Assembly: GCA_013399695.1 (NCBI GenBank) | Contig: VXAU01002515.1 | Location: 124,001 to 188,000, forward strand | Direction of reading: 5' to 3' | Length of the DNA: 64,000 nucleotides | Source: Formicarius rufipectus | Taxonomy: Eukaryota > Chordata > Aves > Passeriformes > Formicariidae | Shown: in pieces, positions 40,801-53,468 of the stretch | Layout: every line of letters starts with the position of its first letter | How positions within the stretch are numbered: the stretch's first letter is position 1 | Notes under the pieces: generated by a model | Database searches by the model: none | Told to the model about the DNA's origin: nothing | The model's input: the letters and a program-made list of their open reading frames with translations, nothing else | Position numbers and translations under genes: made by a program

Positions 40801-40987
40801 GTTTTGATTCCTGTGATCAACCTTATGTCTGGAAGACTCCTTTTGCAGGGTACCTTCCTGTGCAAGGTACAGTGACAGGTATGGGGGAATCCTTGAATTT
40901 TTCAATTCTCTCATTAAATGGAATCTTTGTAGTCCTGAAGTTGCAGCATGTGTTTGAAACACAGAAGTGGAAATATTTATGGGTTTA
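37891..40987. other. Non-coding stretch, no gene seen
   Basis: Three overlapping frames at 39868-40534 (103-166 codons) and a minus-strand frame at 38358-38828 (156 codons) share a locally GC-richer, stop-poor composition. None has a recognisable motif. No repeat is identified. Confidence 0.55.
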
Positions 40988-41170
40988 GGTGTTTTGGTTT
41001 GGTTGGGGGTTTTTTGTTTGTTTGTTTTTGTTTGGTTTTTGTTTGTTTGTTTTTGTGTTTGTTTTTGGTTTTTTGTTTGTTTTTTTTTGTTTTGTTTTGT
41101 TTTTGTTTTTTTTGTTGTTGTTGTTGTTTTTGTTTGTTTTTTTTGTTTGTTTGTTTTTTGTTTTTTTTTT
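40988..41170 (+). repeat. 183-bp G/T-only low-complexity tract
   Basis: Not one A or C occurs in 183 consecutive bases. The tract is a degenerate mix of GTTT, GTTTT, GGTT and GTT units with T-runs up to 10. The open frames across it, giving Phe/Val/Cys/Leu-rich or Lys/Thr/Gln-rich peptides, are composition artefacts. Its length is likely polymorphic and error-prone. Confidence 0.98.
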
Positions 41171-41585
41171 CTCCCTCTCAGCTTGTTCAACTTTGCTTCA
41201 AAGAAATTGAAGTAGTGTATATAATGTATATGTTATTGGTTATTTGTTATTTTCCTGGGGGAATAAAAGAGTGTGACCAGATTCCATTTTGGCTGTTAAA
41301 TCAGTGCAGCCCTGAAACCACGTTAGTATTCCTGACATTTCATCAAAGCACTGATTTGGCAGCTCTTGACATTTGGATCAGTGACTAAACTTGTTTTCTT
41401 GTTGATAGCAAGTCATCTGCAGTTAGAGCACAACATAGCTCCTAGACCTGACAGATCTTCCTTTGCCTTCAGAGTAAATCCTAACACTGCAAGGTCATTT
41501 GAGAGCTCTCACTGGGAAAGAGACTTTGCTCTTAACCCTTCTCTGTCTCAGTGCTTCTTTACCTTGCCATGGTCTTTACTTCAGG
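41171..41585. other. Non-coding stretch between the G/T tract and a MIR-like fossil
   Basis: Ordinary AT-leaning sequence with no recognisable element. Confidence 0.5.
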
Positions 41586-41735
41586 ATCTGAAAGCGCTTT
41601 ATAAATATTAGATAGTATTAGATAATCTCTCTGCTGAGTTTGATAAAACAGTGTTTCCTTCATTCTGTACTTTAGGTTTGGAATAGTTAAGTGACTTGCC
41701 CAAAGGAGTTTATGGTAGAGCTCTGGATAAAATTT
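41586..41735 (-). mobile_element. Degraded MIR-like (CORE-SINE) fossil
   Basis: The segment contains, in the order expected for reverse-complement MIR, 'aaagcgctttataaatatta', then a diverged middle, then 'tagttaagtgacttgccca', then a 'ggtagagctctggat' segment resembling MIR's 'ggcagagctgggatt'. The 'gttaagtgacttgccca' core is a hallmark of MIR and related SINEs. The orientation is the same as the fossil near 37.8 kb, but the two cover different parts and are independent insertions. Confidence 0.68.
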
Positions 41736-44700
41736 ATGCTGATACCAGTTTGGCCTTTCTGTACTGTGGTACTTTATTCAAACTGGCTCTACTGATTCCA
41801 AGTTAAAATTGGATGTAATATGCCTTATAAACAAGTTCAGTAACTGACAGGAGGGAGAGAAAACTATTATTTAAACTAGAGGAAAGTACGTGGGGGGTTT
41901 TTTCAAGATGAAGCAGAAAGGATAACATTCAGCTGCTCCCTTTGCCTCCCTAACACTGGGGCTGAACGCAGGCATGAGTAGGATCCTGGTTAGTCATGGA
42001 CATTAAATAACATTATAATCCCTTTTGCAACACCAAGTAGGGTACTCCTATCCAGACATGCCTGCAGAGTCTGACGAGTGACATTTCAGGGTTACACTAC
42101 TAAACTCCTGTTTTTCTCTACAAAGGCAGAAAAAGATCCAGTAAATGCCAAGTTTATTAATTGTGTGATTCTAATCTCACATACAATTGTCTACATAATA
42201 GTTGTATTCTATGTACTCTGTTCTTCTGTCTTCACCTGAAGCAACCTCCTCATTGATGCTTGGTGGGCAATACTGTGATGTGGGATGGCACTCAGCTCAG
42301 CACTGGATCGTTGACCTGGAGGGACTGGTTCCTCTCAACGTGAACATACTTTGTCTGCAATAGATCACTTTGGCATCAGCCATTCTCTACATGCCCTCCT
42401 TGCTTTTGATTTCCTATTTGCAGTATCAGCTTTTTCAGACAAAATCAATGATGAGCAGTATAATTAATTGTTACATGTTTTAATTAAGTTTCAGCTGCTC
42501 CAATGCTTTTCATTATCTTAGCATGATCTCGTGCTGCTATCGAACATTACAGTGAAAAAGACCTGTTGATAAAATAAAATATTATTTAAAAAGTCCCCTA
42601 CAAGTTGTAGAAGTAATTAAAGTTCAGTGATGCAAAGTGAATATACCAGCTACTGCACAAAAAAATGACAAATAGGGCAAGGTATTTAGAAGGTCTCAAG
42701 AGCCTACAACAGCCCAGGGCTGGTTCTGGCAAGCCTACAATGCTGTGTGTGTCACCTCATCATCTTTCTCATACCTGATGCCATTTATGAACAGCTGGAA
42801 GGCAGTGCAGTGGGGGCCTTGGTGAGGCTTAGGGTCCTCAAGATGCTTCTGCAGGTCTGTATGAAGGTGCACCCTGGGAGTGCTGGAGGGACAGAGGCAC
42901 TGAGGGAGCTGAATGTGGTTTAATCTTTCTGAGGCATTTCCTTAGGTCAGCTGTTTCTTGACTCTGGGAGCTGGTTCTGGGTAGTGGGACACAGCACTGC
43001 TTCGTGTCCAGTATGGCCAGTGCTGGTGGATTCCCTGTACAGGGCAGAAAATGTCATTTCATGGGATACCAAACTGGAGCTTGTCTGGTAGAAGATACTC
43101 TTATTCTGGTGGTAAAGCCAAAAGACACATTGATGTCTTCAGGAGCTGAATTTGCAAGTCGAACTGAGACCATCAGTATTAATATGGGATGATCCAGCAA
43201 GCTTTGAGTCCTTGACAACTTTTGAAACTCTGTTTTGCAGAAAAATGCAATATTTAACATTCTACTAGGTAGGAAAGAAATTAATGGTGCCTTAACTCTG
43301 CCAGGGTTTTATTTTTAGATGAATTCATCTTACTCTATTTCACTGGTAAATTGTCTGTTCACTGGGTTCTTGGGTAGAAGGCAGACATGGCTTAGCTGTT
43401 GGCTGCTTAATTATACCCTGTAATTTTGATTGGCAGTGGAATGTGCATTGAAAAGCAGCTGAAAATGTGTGTCAGCTACTTCAGGAACTGGTGAGGAATC
43501 TCTGCCTCCTGTAGTAGCTGCTTGCTGTGCTAACCCAGACCACGTGAGAGGTTGGTAGATGGATGGAGGGTGAAAGCAAGCAGCTATCACACGGTATTCA
43601 ACGCTCAGATGTTTAAACTGTGCCACAGCTGCTTTCAGCAAGCACTGGGCTCCCACTCAGAATCTGAGGGTTAAGCATGAAGAGTTTGTGGCTCTGTGTA
43701 AGGCATTAATTGGGATTTCTCTCTGCTGGAGTGCCTGTGAGGATGCTTTTACTGTGTTAACTTGAGATTCTTATCGTGTGCTTGGCTTTTATGTGTGGCT
43801 TTTATAACTGATGCTCAATATTTTGGTAAATTGTGCAAGAGTCCAAGTCATGAAGGCAAAGGCACTTTCAGTGACTTCAGGGGGTGGGAACGATGGGGGA
43901 ACAGGGGGAAGAATAATGAACACATTTAGTTGAAAGCTGTGAGCTATAAAAAGAAAAATATTAACATTAATGATACTGTGTGAAGTTAGAAGCCATTAAA
44001 AATTACTGGGAAACAGTTTGTGCAGGGACAAGCCGGTGCTTTCAAGGCCATGTGCAGCAACATGGTATTTGCCTTGTCTTCATCTTCCATCTTCTTTGTC
44101 TACAATATGCTGCTGTTTCATCACTGGTCTGTCCCCTCCTTATCTCACCAGTATTGTGGGGGAGAAAGAGAATGAAGACACTGTCAAAACTGTAGTATTT
44201 TTGCCAGCAGTCACCATTTCCTTTCTCTGGGAGTTTCATCCCAGGACAGTCTTCCCAGTGGTGAAAGCAGGACGTTTTTGCAGTTTTCCATGTTTGCTGA
44301 GGAGGTGTGAGCCAGTGACAGCTGAGAAAATAACAGAGGCTGATGGATGTGAATACTTGGGGATACATTTAGTGACCATCACCAGCTCAGAGGTCTTGCC
44401 CAGGCCAGGGTAATACAAGCAGTGATCCCTTCTTTGGTCAGCACTACTCTAAGGTTTGTTGCCAAAAGGGAATAGGAGAGGGTGAATATGTCAATTTTTT
44501 GGGATGCTGTAATCAGGTCTGGTGCAGCAGGGAAAGGAGAATGTGAGCTATGGGGGAGCCCTGAGGCCAGTGCCATGAGGTGCTCTTTGCAGACAAATCA
44601 TTAGCTGTAGCTTTGACTGCAGCTCTCCTTTCTAAAAATTTTAAATGGGCAAAAAGTGCCATATGAAATAAGCAGGATTCTCCATTCAAAACAAGAAGTG

Positions 44701-47700
44701 TAGCTTACAAAGTGATTTAAATAACTGTTCTTTCAGAAATGTCTGTGCAACATGACTTGACTGATTTACCTTATAATGGCTCAAAGCCAAGAGCATAATG
44801 AAATTGTGAGCAGAAGAAATTACTGTGGTGCCTTTTCCCTTTTGCTATCTGCTGATTTATTGGAAATGTCTTTCATTCAAGTAACTGTCCTGTTAACCCA
44901 TGTGTTGCCAGAACCCTGGGAAAGAAAAGATGTGAAACAGAGGCAGTGACTGTTCTGTAGGAGAGCTGAGACAACAGGTTTAAGCATTGTCACACAGTGT
45001 ATTTGAAATTTTGGAGGCAGAATTAAAGAAAAAGCTTGCAGTTTCAAGCACAGCTGTTACTCTGGGAAGCTGGAAGCTAATGGATAGCTAATAAAATTTT
45101 TGTGATGGCATGTCTCAGCTATTCTGACATGGGCTATTTAAATCCTAGACTTGTATTGCAGTAATAATGAGATATTCCTCCATGATACTGATTCTCTGCC
45201 CAGTTTGGCACTGCCTGTGCATCCTCTCTCTGCAGTTCAGGAGCGTGGGTTTGGATCTTCCTGACTAAATTTCATGAGTGGCTACATCCTGCCAGTGTCA
45301 GACTGTGACTTAGAGCTGTAGAGATGAGACTGAGAACCAGCACCACAATGGTGTGGCCCTTGTGGTACCTCATGGCTGTTATCTCACAAAAGCAAAGGAC
45401 AGAAGGAGGGCATCTCAGAGCTGGCAGGGAGGCTTTGCCACAGCACTCTTGCTTCCAGCTCCTGTTACAAAAGCCTGGCTGCCTGCAATCCTTTTTGTGA
45501 GAGACAAAAATAAATTGCTGCTGTTGAACATTTTATTTGCACTCACAGAATATTCATCCAAGGAGCAAAGGAAGCACCAGGGGACTCTGATGAGGGCTCG
45601 TTTTTTCTTAACAAGCCAGTAGGAAATAATGCCAGAATCAGACACAGCAGAAGATTTTTGACAACATGGAAATTCCTCTTTGTGCATTGCCAACTAACTC
45701 CAGCTCAGTGTGATTCCTCTCACCTTGAATCAACAACAGCTCCTAGCACTGCTGCAATTTCTTAATCAGTGGCTATTCAGTACAGCTTCATCATTTGAAC
45801 CTTTCCATTGTAGAGACAGACAGAGTGTGGCAGCTAAATAGTTTTTGTTTCTGTCCTTCTGGAAGAACAGAAAGAGACAAACACTGGCAGAATTTCTGGA
45901 TAGTGTCTCTTTTAGTTGGTATCTGTAAATACTTCTGAAAGGTATGGAATTCTTTTGAGGGGAAAAAAAAGGTAAAGTTGGTTCAAAGAGGTGTTGCTGA
46001 TCTGAATACATTTCTATAGTGAATTAGATTCTTTCCAGTGGTGCCAATTTCTGGAATATTTTCCTGAAGAGATATTAGGGACTAAAAGTCTAACAAATTT
46101 TGTTAGTTTGGGATAAGTTTAGGTACTGGAAGAAATAAAGCTATGTCTGAAAGAACAAACACATCTATCTAGATGATGTTCCTTTTGAAATGGAAGTGTT
46201 CTCTAGCCACTCAAAACAGTTCAGGTCCACATCCTGCTCTCCTGGTTTCAGATGTGGCTTTGTCCATCTCCCACTTTCTGCACCAGCAGAAGGGCACTTA
46301 GTCCATGGCATGGCAGTGGCAGATTTTGCACTGCATCTGTTTCTCACCACTGAGTCTGAACAGGCATCTGTTATTTATTTCTGATAGATCTCCAAAACAA
46401 AATGTTGAAGGATGCCAGTAACAACCTAGCTTTGGGTTCGGAAAGTACATGTTTAAAAGACAGGGTCATGGCCACCAGGTCCTCTTTCTGGTCTCACACA
46501 AGTTTTATGGTCCTGTGCCACTTATAGACGTCTGCTGCAAAATGATACTTTCATTTTTTTGGTATATTTTGTTATGCCCAGGCTACAGCGCAAATAGAAT
46601 TTCACGTGCTTGATGTCTTACTGATTTCATGACTTTCTGCTTCCATGTAAAGGGTGTTTGGAAATCCACAAAAATCTACAGAAAGCAAGTCCCAAAACAT
46701 GAAGCCTTCACAAGCAGTCTGAAAATACCACTGAAAATAGTATTCCAAGAGGCTGTGAACTTTGCAAAAGGAAAGGAACTCTGAGACAACAGCTGGTGAT
46801 TGCAGGACAGAATTCAGATCACATTTAAAACCTTCCTTGCAGGAGTTAAGGAATGAAGGTAGACATGAAGCAAGGGTTGGATCAGCAACTGTAAGAAGTT
46901 TTGTCGAAGTGGTCCAGATGCAACAGTCTGTATCTGCACCACGAAGGTAGGGTGTGACTCCAAACCTGAGTGCCCTGGGGATAACAAAGGTGAAATGCTG
47001 GGGGAAGGGCACAGAGAGAAGTCAAAGCATCACTGGCCATGCAAGTCTTGATGTGGCAGAATTCAGTAGAAGTTTTCTATCCCATTTGCAGTCTCCAAAA
47101 GATGAGAATACACAGATGCTCTTGATTCTCTGAAATAACACAGAAACACTCTTAATGCTGCCTTTGGGGCTCATTTGTTTCAGCTTGGTGTCTTAGCACA
47201 AAAGACATGGCAGGGAAGACATAAGGGAGGAGGAGCTCTAGGAGGAGGACACTCAGGGAGCTCATCCGCACTGGGATGGAAATCTTTCTCCTAGGAAAGC
47301 AACTGCATTGTTAAGGTTTGGCACAAGTCCCTGGGAAAAGTCCCTGGGAAGTGTTTTGAGCCTGGCTATAAATGTGGGGCCACTTGGGACAAGAAGTTAT
47401 TAGACAATCCTTGAAACTGGTCTCCACATATAGGTAAGGGCTGGGGTTGAATTGACAGCATAACCACTTGCAAAGCTCACTGAACTTGGACTCCCTGATC
47501 AAGACAGGGCAGGTTGAAGAATTCCTGGGACAATGTGGAATTTGACACAAAATAATGTTTTTTTTTCCTTGCATAAGAGAGCATTGGCTTGCAGGAGAAG
47601 AATAATGATAGCTTAAAGTTGTGTAGAGATTTGTTGTGCCTCAAAGTCATGTTGGAGAAGGAATTTAGAGGATTTTTCTGCAGCCTTGCCAATTAGAAGG

Positions 47701-48390
47701 AGTGATAAATATTTGCATTTGTGGATGCCCTGAATTCCTTTCTCTGAGGAAAAAAGGCAGAACAAGCTTTGGAATTTGATACTTGCTAAAAAAATAAGGA
47801 CTTGAGGCTCTGCACAACTACTTACTCAATCCTTGTTTTATTTGTTGCTTCTTTGACACTTCTCTCTGCTACTTCCACTGCTGTCTGGTAGATGGCATTA
47901 GCGTATAACAAATTTCTGAAGTTTTTCGTACTGGAGGGGGTTTATTTTTCATCCATTTTGCAGATAATGCTGTCTTTTTCTGCCTAAGCAGTTTTAAAGC
48001 ATTTTTCCCCCCTCAGTGTTTCACTTATGTTTTGACTAAATGCTTATTTTATTCAACATACCTTTTTCCTCCTCCTTTTGCCATATAATTATTATTTCTT
48101 CTAGAGGGCATCAATCACTGAGAAAGAAAAACTTGATGTCTTCAGCTGAGTCTGAATTTAGAAGCACTGTTATACTGTGTACTGTTTATATGCAGTACCA
48201 TATTTATTCCATATTATTTGGCTTAGAAATGGAGACAGTATTCTGAGGGAAGAAGAAAAATTTCTCACACAGAGAGAAAAGATGATCAGATACTCAGAGT
48301 AGTAAATGGAGGTGCTTATACATAGGGTTGAAGACATATTGGGCTGCTCTGGAGAGATGGCAGAAAGGAGCTCCATAAATATATTTTGTC
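41736..48390. other. Long non-coding stretch, no gene seen
   Basis: About 6.7 kb of AT-leaning unique sequence. Several frames of 90-136 codons occur with no motifs or family resemblance. No CR1, LTR or RNA gene was recognised. A small 14-bp direct duplication (AAGTCCCTGGGAAA type) lies near 47326-47351. Confidence 0.6.
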
Positions 48391-48435
48391 TTTTTTAGTA
48401 CACATAAGTATTTTTTAGTACACATAAGTATTTTT
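48391..48435 (+). repeat. 20-bp tandem repeat, 2.25 copies
   Basis: The unit TTTTTTAGTACACATAAGTA is repeated exactly at 48391-48410 and 48411-48430, followed by five more T that begin a third unit. A recent local duplication. Confidence 0.97.
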
Positions 48436-49660
48436 AGCCAATTTTGTGTGCTATCAAGAAAATTAATAGGATGTCCATGACACAAGAGCCATTTTGCATA
48501 GGAAAACAGTCAATTGTTTACCAGGTCCTAGGGATTTTCTTTGTCTGGACCAGGAGATGGAAGTTTCATCCACAAGTAAACTTTGGCAATAGGATTTATG
48601 AGTCTGCTGGTAGCTTAAGTTTCACCAGTGCTCCCTGGGTATGACATCTTTTGTGCTGAGATGTACATATCCATCTTTTCTTTTAGCTTCAAGAAGCAGA
48701 TAACATTTTGAGCAAACATTTGGCTGAATGCTGATTGAAAGACATTTGGATCAGTGGGCTACTATCCTCCTTCTCGCCTCTTCTTCCTATCATGGAAACA
48801 AGACTTATTTCCTTCATAAATAAGCAGACTTCCAACAAAAATCACCAGTTCCATAATTGGTTTCTTCTGAGAACAAGCCAAAGCCCATAATTCTCAGAGC
48901 TTTGCATTACAGTTGCAGGAGGGAAACGTAGAGTGCTAGGGAACAGCTCTTGGGCAAAGTAATGAAATAATCCTCTAGAGGTACCTGTTTATGTTGATCA
49001 TCCTTTCCAGATCAGATGTGCTTGAAGGCAAAGGATTAGCAAATTATAGAGATATCTTGAGATTTAGTTTTGTATAAAGAGTATACAGATGCAAAACATG
49101 CTAAGCACCAGGTTTTAGTAAATCTAATTATGAGCAAATGATCAGCATCGTTTTCTTGCATTTTCAACCACATTTTCTTGAGATTGAAGTATTTAAGGCA
49201 ATTATAAAGAAATGCCAAGACATAATTGTGACAAATTTTATCTTTAAGGAATCTTTGGATTTGTCTTCATATAAAAATGCAAATAATTTAGGATAGACAG
49301 GGATAAGCCCTCTCTAGGTCCTGGTGTAAGAGCCATTATTGTGGTGCAGACTTGCCAGCCCTTACTCTCCAAGCATGGTTCCAGCCTTTGTGCCTGGACT
49401 GACTGTCCACACCTTGTGTTGTGTTCTCCAGCTGGAGAGTTTGGTCCTTGCTCTCACAGCTTTAAGGTTGGAAGAGGATTAAATGGACAGCCTTGCTTGC
49501 TTAGTTTTGCAAGTCAGTAAAAAGAGGGAGAAAGGCTGATGTGCTTCTGGTGCTCATTTCACCAAGTCATTGAAGCAGGATCTTATTGAAATATTTTCTC
49601 AATGGGTTACTCTAGTTGTCTGTGGATGCAATTGCATGTAATTTGAGTTATGTCAAATGC

Positions 49661-49711
49661 TCTATTATGGAAAGTACTATTATGTACTAAGCATCTATTA
49701 TGGAAAGTACT
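49661..49711 (+). repeat. 18-bp direct repeat with 15-bp spacer
   Basis: TCTATTATGGAAAGTACT occurs exactly at 49661-49678 and 49694-49711. It may be an eroded tandem duplication of a 33-bp unit. Confidence 0.95.
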
Positions 49712-50126
49712 TAAAACATGACCTGTACTCAAGTTCTTTGCTTGCACAAGGTCTGCAGTCTGCTGGGTGTGCCCCCAGACCCTGAACACTCTGGTTACTC
49801 TACTCCTTCAGCAGCTCAGAGCAGCCCAAGCAGAGCTGCGCCCCTCCTGCACAGGCTGATGTGGTCAAGGTTTGCTCAACCTTTGTAAGAATGGTGTGGC
49901 AAATGCCTTCACCCCAGTTGTGTGGCAAGTTCTGAGTTCACTGCACTGTCAGAGAATTGATGGGGCCTGATTATGGCCCAGTGACAGTCTCTCATCATAA
50001 GGAGCTTAGAAATCCTTTGTAGATATATGTGAAGCTGAAGAATCCATTAAAGATTTGCTGCTCACTGTGCTGCAGTGAATAAAGAGATGATGGACACGTG
50101 TGTTCTGGTAGCAAGCTTTCTACCTC

Positions 50127-50155
50127 TTTTTTTCTTTTCTTTTTTTTTTTTTTTT
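50127..50155 (+). repeat. T-rich tract
   Basis: Twenty-nine bases contain only T apart from two C, ending in a run of 15 T. No recognisable retroelement is attached. Confidence 0.9.
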
Positions 50156-50756
50156 AAGACAACAAACAAAAAAAACTGTGTGGTTTTGGAAAGCATGTCT
50201 CTGAGAGATGTTTCAGTGCCTGCAAGCACTCCTTGCTGCAAAACACATGGCCAGCCTGAGTACAGCAGATGGTGAAAGTGTGTGGGTGTATTCCTGTCCT
50301 TTTGCCCTCGACAACCTGTAACTTGGAGCATGAAGGTGTTGTTTGTCTTAGGCAGACCAGCAGCAAGGCCTCTGAAACCTCTGAGAAATGGGCGAATTTC
50401 ACATTGGGATCACCATCTGTCTGCAACACGTGCTGAACTGATGTAGCACAGCAATATTTCCTTGGTTTCCCAGGCTGTAGCAGACGGAGGTGTCCTTGCT
50501 GGGGTTTCTCTGAATGTTCCCAGTTTATTTCCCTTCTCTCTTCTATTCCATCTCTATGGTGGTTTAGACCACTCTTTGGGGGCAAATTGTCTTACAATTG
50601 TTATTACACCTTTCCTCGGTGTCTCTCATACCTTGTAGTTACCAAAATAGTGCTCATTGTGAACTGCTATCCAGTATAAAAATAGCATGTTGTTATAATG
50701 TGGAGCATTAAAATTCATAGACTTTAGCCTGAGTGTTTCTTGCACTTTCTGGACAG

Positions 50757-50814
50757 GCCTGTTAACCTTTGAGAGATTTGCTGTGGAGCTCTTGCTGTGC
50801 AATAATAAAAACAG
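50757..50814 (+). other. Weak exon candidate with perfect donor consensus
   Basis: The 58-bp segment lies between an acceptor-like TTGCACTTTCTGGACAG and a donor AACAG|GTAAGTA that matches the full consensus. One frame is open throughout (residues read LLTFERFAVELLLCNNKN). A nine-base CAGGTAAGT match is expected less than once or so per 64 kb on both strands, and a second such match occurs at 22377-22385, so chance remains likely. No gene family is recognised. Confidence 0.1.
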
Positions 50815-51348
50815 GTAAGTAAAAGGGAGCCCTACTGGGAGAAAGTTTATGTGTTGGGATGATGAACCCATAAAACTTTGGGACCATTCCAGACTCTGCT
50901 CCCAACACGTGCTTTCCCCCACCTGCTCTCCTTTAAAGCCTAATAACTGCCTGGGTGATTTAGGTTAAAAGAAAGGCTCTGGCTTTGCTGTTGTGCTGCA
51001 GGGAGATCCATTTGACCTCTGAGTGGCAGTCAGGATGGAGACTTCTGCCCCACTGGGCTAAGTTGCTCACAGTGTTCTGTGCTGATGATAAATGGCTGCA
51101 GGGATGAGGCTGATGCAAACACAGCCTGGTGCTGCTCCAGTAGAGCAGAGTGTTGAGAAACAGGTGCTACAGAATTCACATCTAACCCCACTCTTTGAAT
51201 ACATTCCTTGTTATTTAAATAACATTCTACTTATATATATATATTTAAGTTTTCACAGGCATTTGGGAGTAAGTGTTCTCCACTGATTTTGCTCATGCTG
51301 GTATCCTATAAGGCAGGGGGTTGCAAAAATAATGAGCCATTTATTAGA
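50815..51348. other. Non-coding stretch with a short TA repeat
   Basis: It contains a TATATATATATAT run at about 51232-51244. Nothing else is recognised before the CR1 fragment. Confidence 0.5.
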
Positions 51349-51786
51349 ACCATAGAATCCTGGAATATCCTGAGTTGGGTGATCCACAAAGATCATTGAG
51401 GTCCAGATCCTGGCCCTGCACAGGAGAGCCCCAAGAATCCCACCATATCCCTGAGAGCATTGTCCAGGTGTGTCTTGAGCTCTGCCAGGCTGAGTGCTGT
51501 GACCCCAAACCCCGGGGAAGCCTGTTCAGTGCCTCACCACCTTCTGGGCGAACAAACTTTTCGTGCGATCCAACCTAAACCTCCCCTGACACAACTTCAG
51601 GCCATTCCCTTGAGTCCTGTCACTGCTCACCACAGAGCAGAGATCAGTGCCTGCCCCTCCTCTTCCCCTCGTGAGGAAGCTGTAGACTGCCGTGAGGTCT
51701 CCCCTCGGTCTCCTCCACACTGAACAAACCAAGTCACGTCAGCTGCTCCTTGTATGGCTTCCCCTCTAGACCCTCATCTTTGCATT
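51349..51786 (-). mobile_element. CR1 LINE fragment, reverse strand
   Basis: The + strand reads as reverse-complement CR1 3' region: 'accatagaatcctggaatat' at the 3' terminus, then 'cctggccctgcacaggaga', 'gagagcattgtccagg', 'cctcccctgacacaacttca', 'cagagatcagtgcctgcccc', 'gtctcccctcggtctcctc' and 'tatggcttcccctcta'. At about 438 bp it is a 5'-truncated copy. The terminal sequence differs from the other two copies in the window, so it belongs to a different CR1 subfamily, one of the J/E-like type that I associate with many bird genomes. It is well preserved compared with the 53.5-kb copy. The frames through it are dead remnants. Confidence 0.95.
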
Positions 51787-53468
51787 TTAGAACAGGTTTT
51801 GTGGGAAAGGGATTTCATTTTTCACTTTGCTCGTGTTCTGCTGTTGTGGAGGGAGAATTTGCTCCAGCTTGAGTATGTCCCTAACTCACAGAAACAGAGA
51901 AGGTATAGACAATGAGAATCAGCCACACATCAGGCACTTCAGAAAAAAGAAAAAGTAAATAACCTTTCTTAATTTAATTTCATTACCTGATAGTGATTTC
52001 ATAGTGTTAAACTGTAATTGAATATATATCTCTGAGTGAAGGCTAACATGAAAATTGTGCCACTCTCTGAAAATCATGCACATAAACTTTTGTCGTCATT
52101 TTGGAAGAAAAGCAGGGCAGGCAAAGTCCCTCACATTTCAGAATGGAATGTCTCTCTTACCTTCCTGACAGCTACTTTGCTCAAAAAGAAAGTCTGTATG
52201 AAAGACAAAAAGCACTTCTCTCTTCTTTCCTCTCCTTGCCCTCTCTCACTTTGTGATTCTCAGTGGACAATATCAGGAAATCCAGAAGGGTATTTTTAGC
52301 TGAGCAAAAGGAGAATTTAGGGCAGAAATGATGTTAACATTCATCAAAGCAGTGATGAAATTTCACTTCAAAATATACAAATGTGGCAAGGTTTTCCCTG
52401 TGTCCTATTAATGAAAAAAATATCCTGAGGCTGCCAAACCACAGGATATGTTTGCTTAGGCAGAGGAGTCATGCAATGAGCCTCTCATTTTTCTGCCATG
52501 TAGAAATGAATATTGCAAGAACTTCTTTCCATTCCTCTACTTCTGCAGTGAAGATTTCTGCAGTGTAGTGCTGATGGAGGCTGCTGGGGTCATAGTGCTC
52601 ACAAGTAATCCAAAAATATAGCTGTAAGGTTATAGGATAAAAACATAGTGCCAAGAATCATATTGTGTGTTGGCTCTTCATTCTGTGGAGGAAGGGACAG
52701 GGCATTTGTTCCTCTCTTTCATACTCTTATGGGACCAAACATTTTTATGGTAATCTCAGAGAGAGATCTGAAAGCAGCAGCAGCACAGCCCTCTCTGACA
52801 CTGCAGTGAGGGCTAAGCCCTACCAGCTGCTGAATTAAGTAAATATTTGTGAGAGGATGGCAGACCAAGAGCAAATGGTCTCATCAACTTACTTGGACAT
52901 TGCAGCCATTATGGGTGCTGTTGAACAAAGAGGAAAACTCCCTAGCCCAGGCTCCAGAAACTGGTTAGGTAGGGGAAGGCACAAGGAACCCTATCAGAAA
53001 CTGAGAAATAAAGGGATTCCCCAGTTAAATGGCTTTTACCCTTTGCAACAATAACTAAAGCAGAGATGTCAGAGACTACTGACATACAAACATGCATATC
53101 TTTATCAAACCATTGCATCTTTTTTCCTTCCCTCTGGCTCACACAATCTCAATGTAGCTTAAATTTCCTATCAACTTGCTTCTTAAACCTTCCCCCTCAT
53201 TGTCTGTTTAAACTCAAAATATATGAGTATCTTTACATGTATGCATTTGTTTATATATAAGCATAATCACTCTTTGCTGCAGCTCCAAGTTTCTGCATAC
53301 TGTCAGGAGCTGCTTTAAGCCCAGCATGTAGCTCACCACCTCTTGCAGAATATAAGCAGAGAGAAAGAATTTGCAAAATTTGGCCAAAGATTGTTCACCA
53401 CTTTAATTACCAGAACTGCTATCTCCTTGCTGCTGATTCTTAAGTGGATTTGTACATCAGGTTTTAAA
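51787..53468. other. Non-coding stretch between two CR1 fragments
   Basis: About 1.7 kb without a recognisable gene or repeat. AT-rich with dense stops. Confidence 0.55.

Larger units (their letters stand above)
48436..50756. other. Non-coding stretch, no gene seen
   Basis: AT-leaning unique sequence containing a short direct repeat (49661-49711) and a T-rich tract (50127-50155). A 143-codon minus-strand frame (50154-50585) partly covers the T-rich tract and is unremarkable. Confidence 0.55.

Noticed and set aside
40720..41388. Lys/Thr/Gln-rich and Phe/Val/Leu-rich frames
   Set aside because: Direct translation of the G/T low-complexity tract and its complement; not proteins.
51375..51732. 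Open frames on both strands
   Set aside because: They lie inside a CR1 fragment and are remnants without function.
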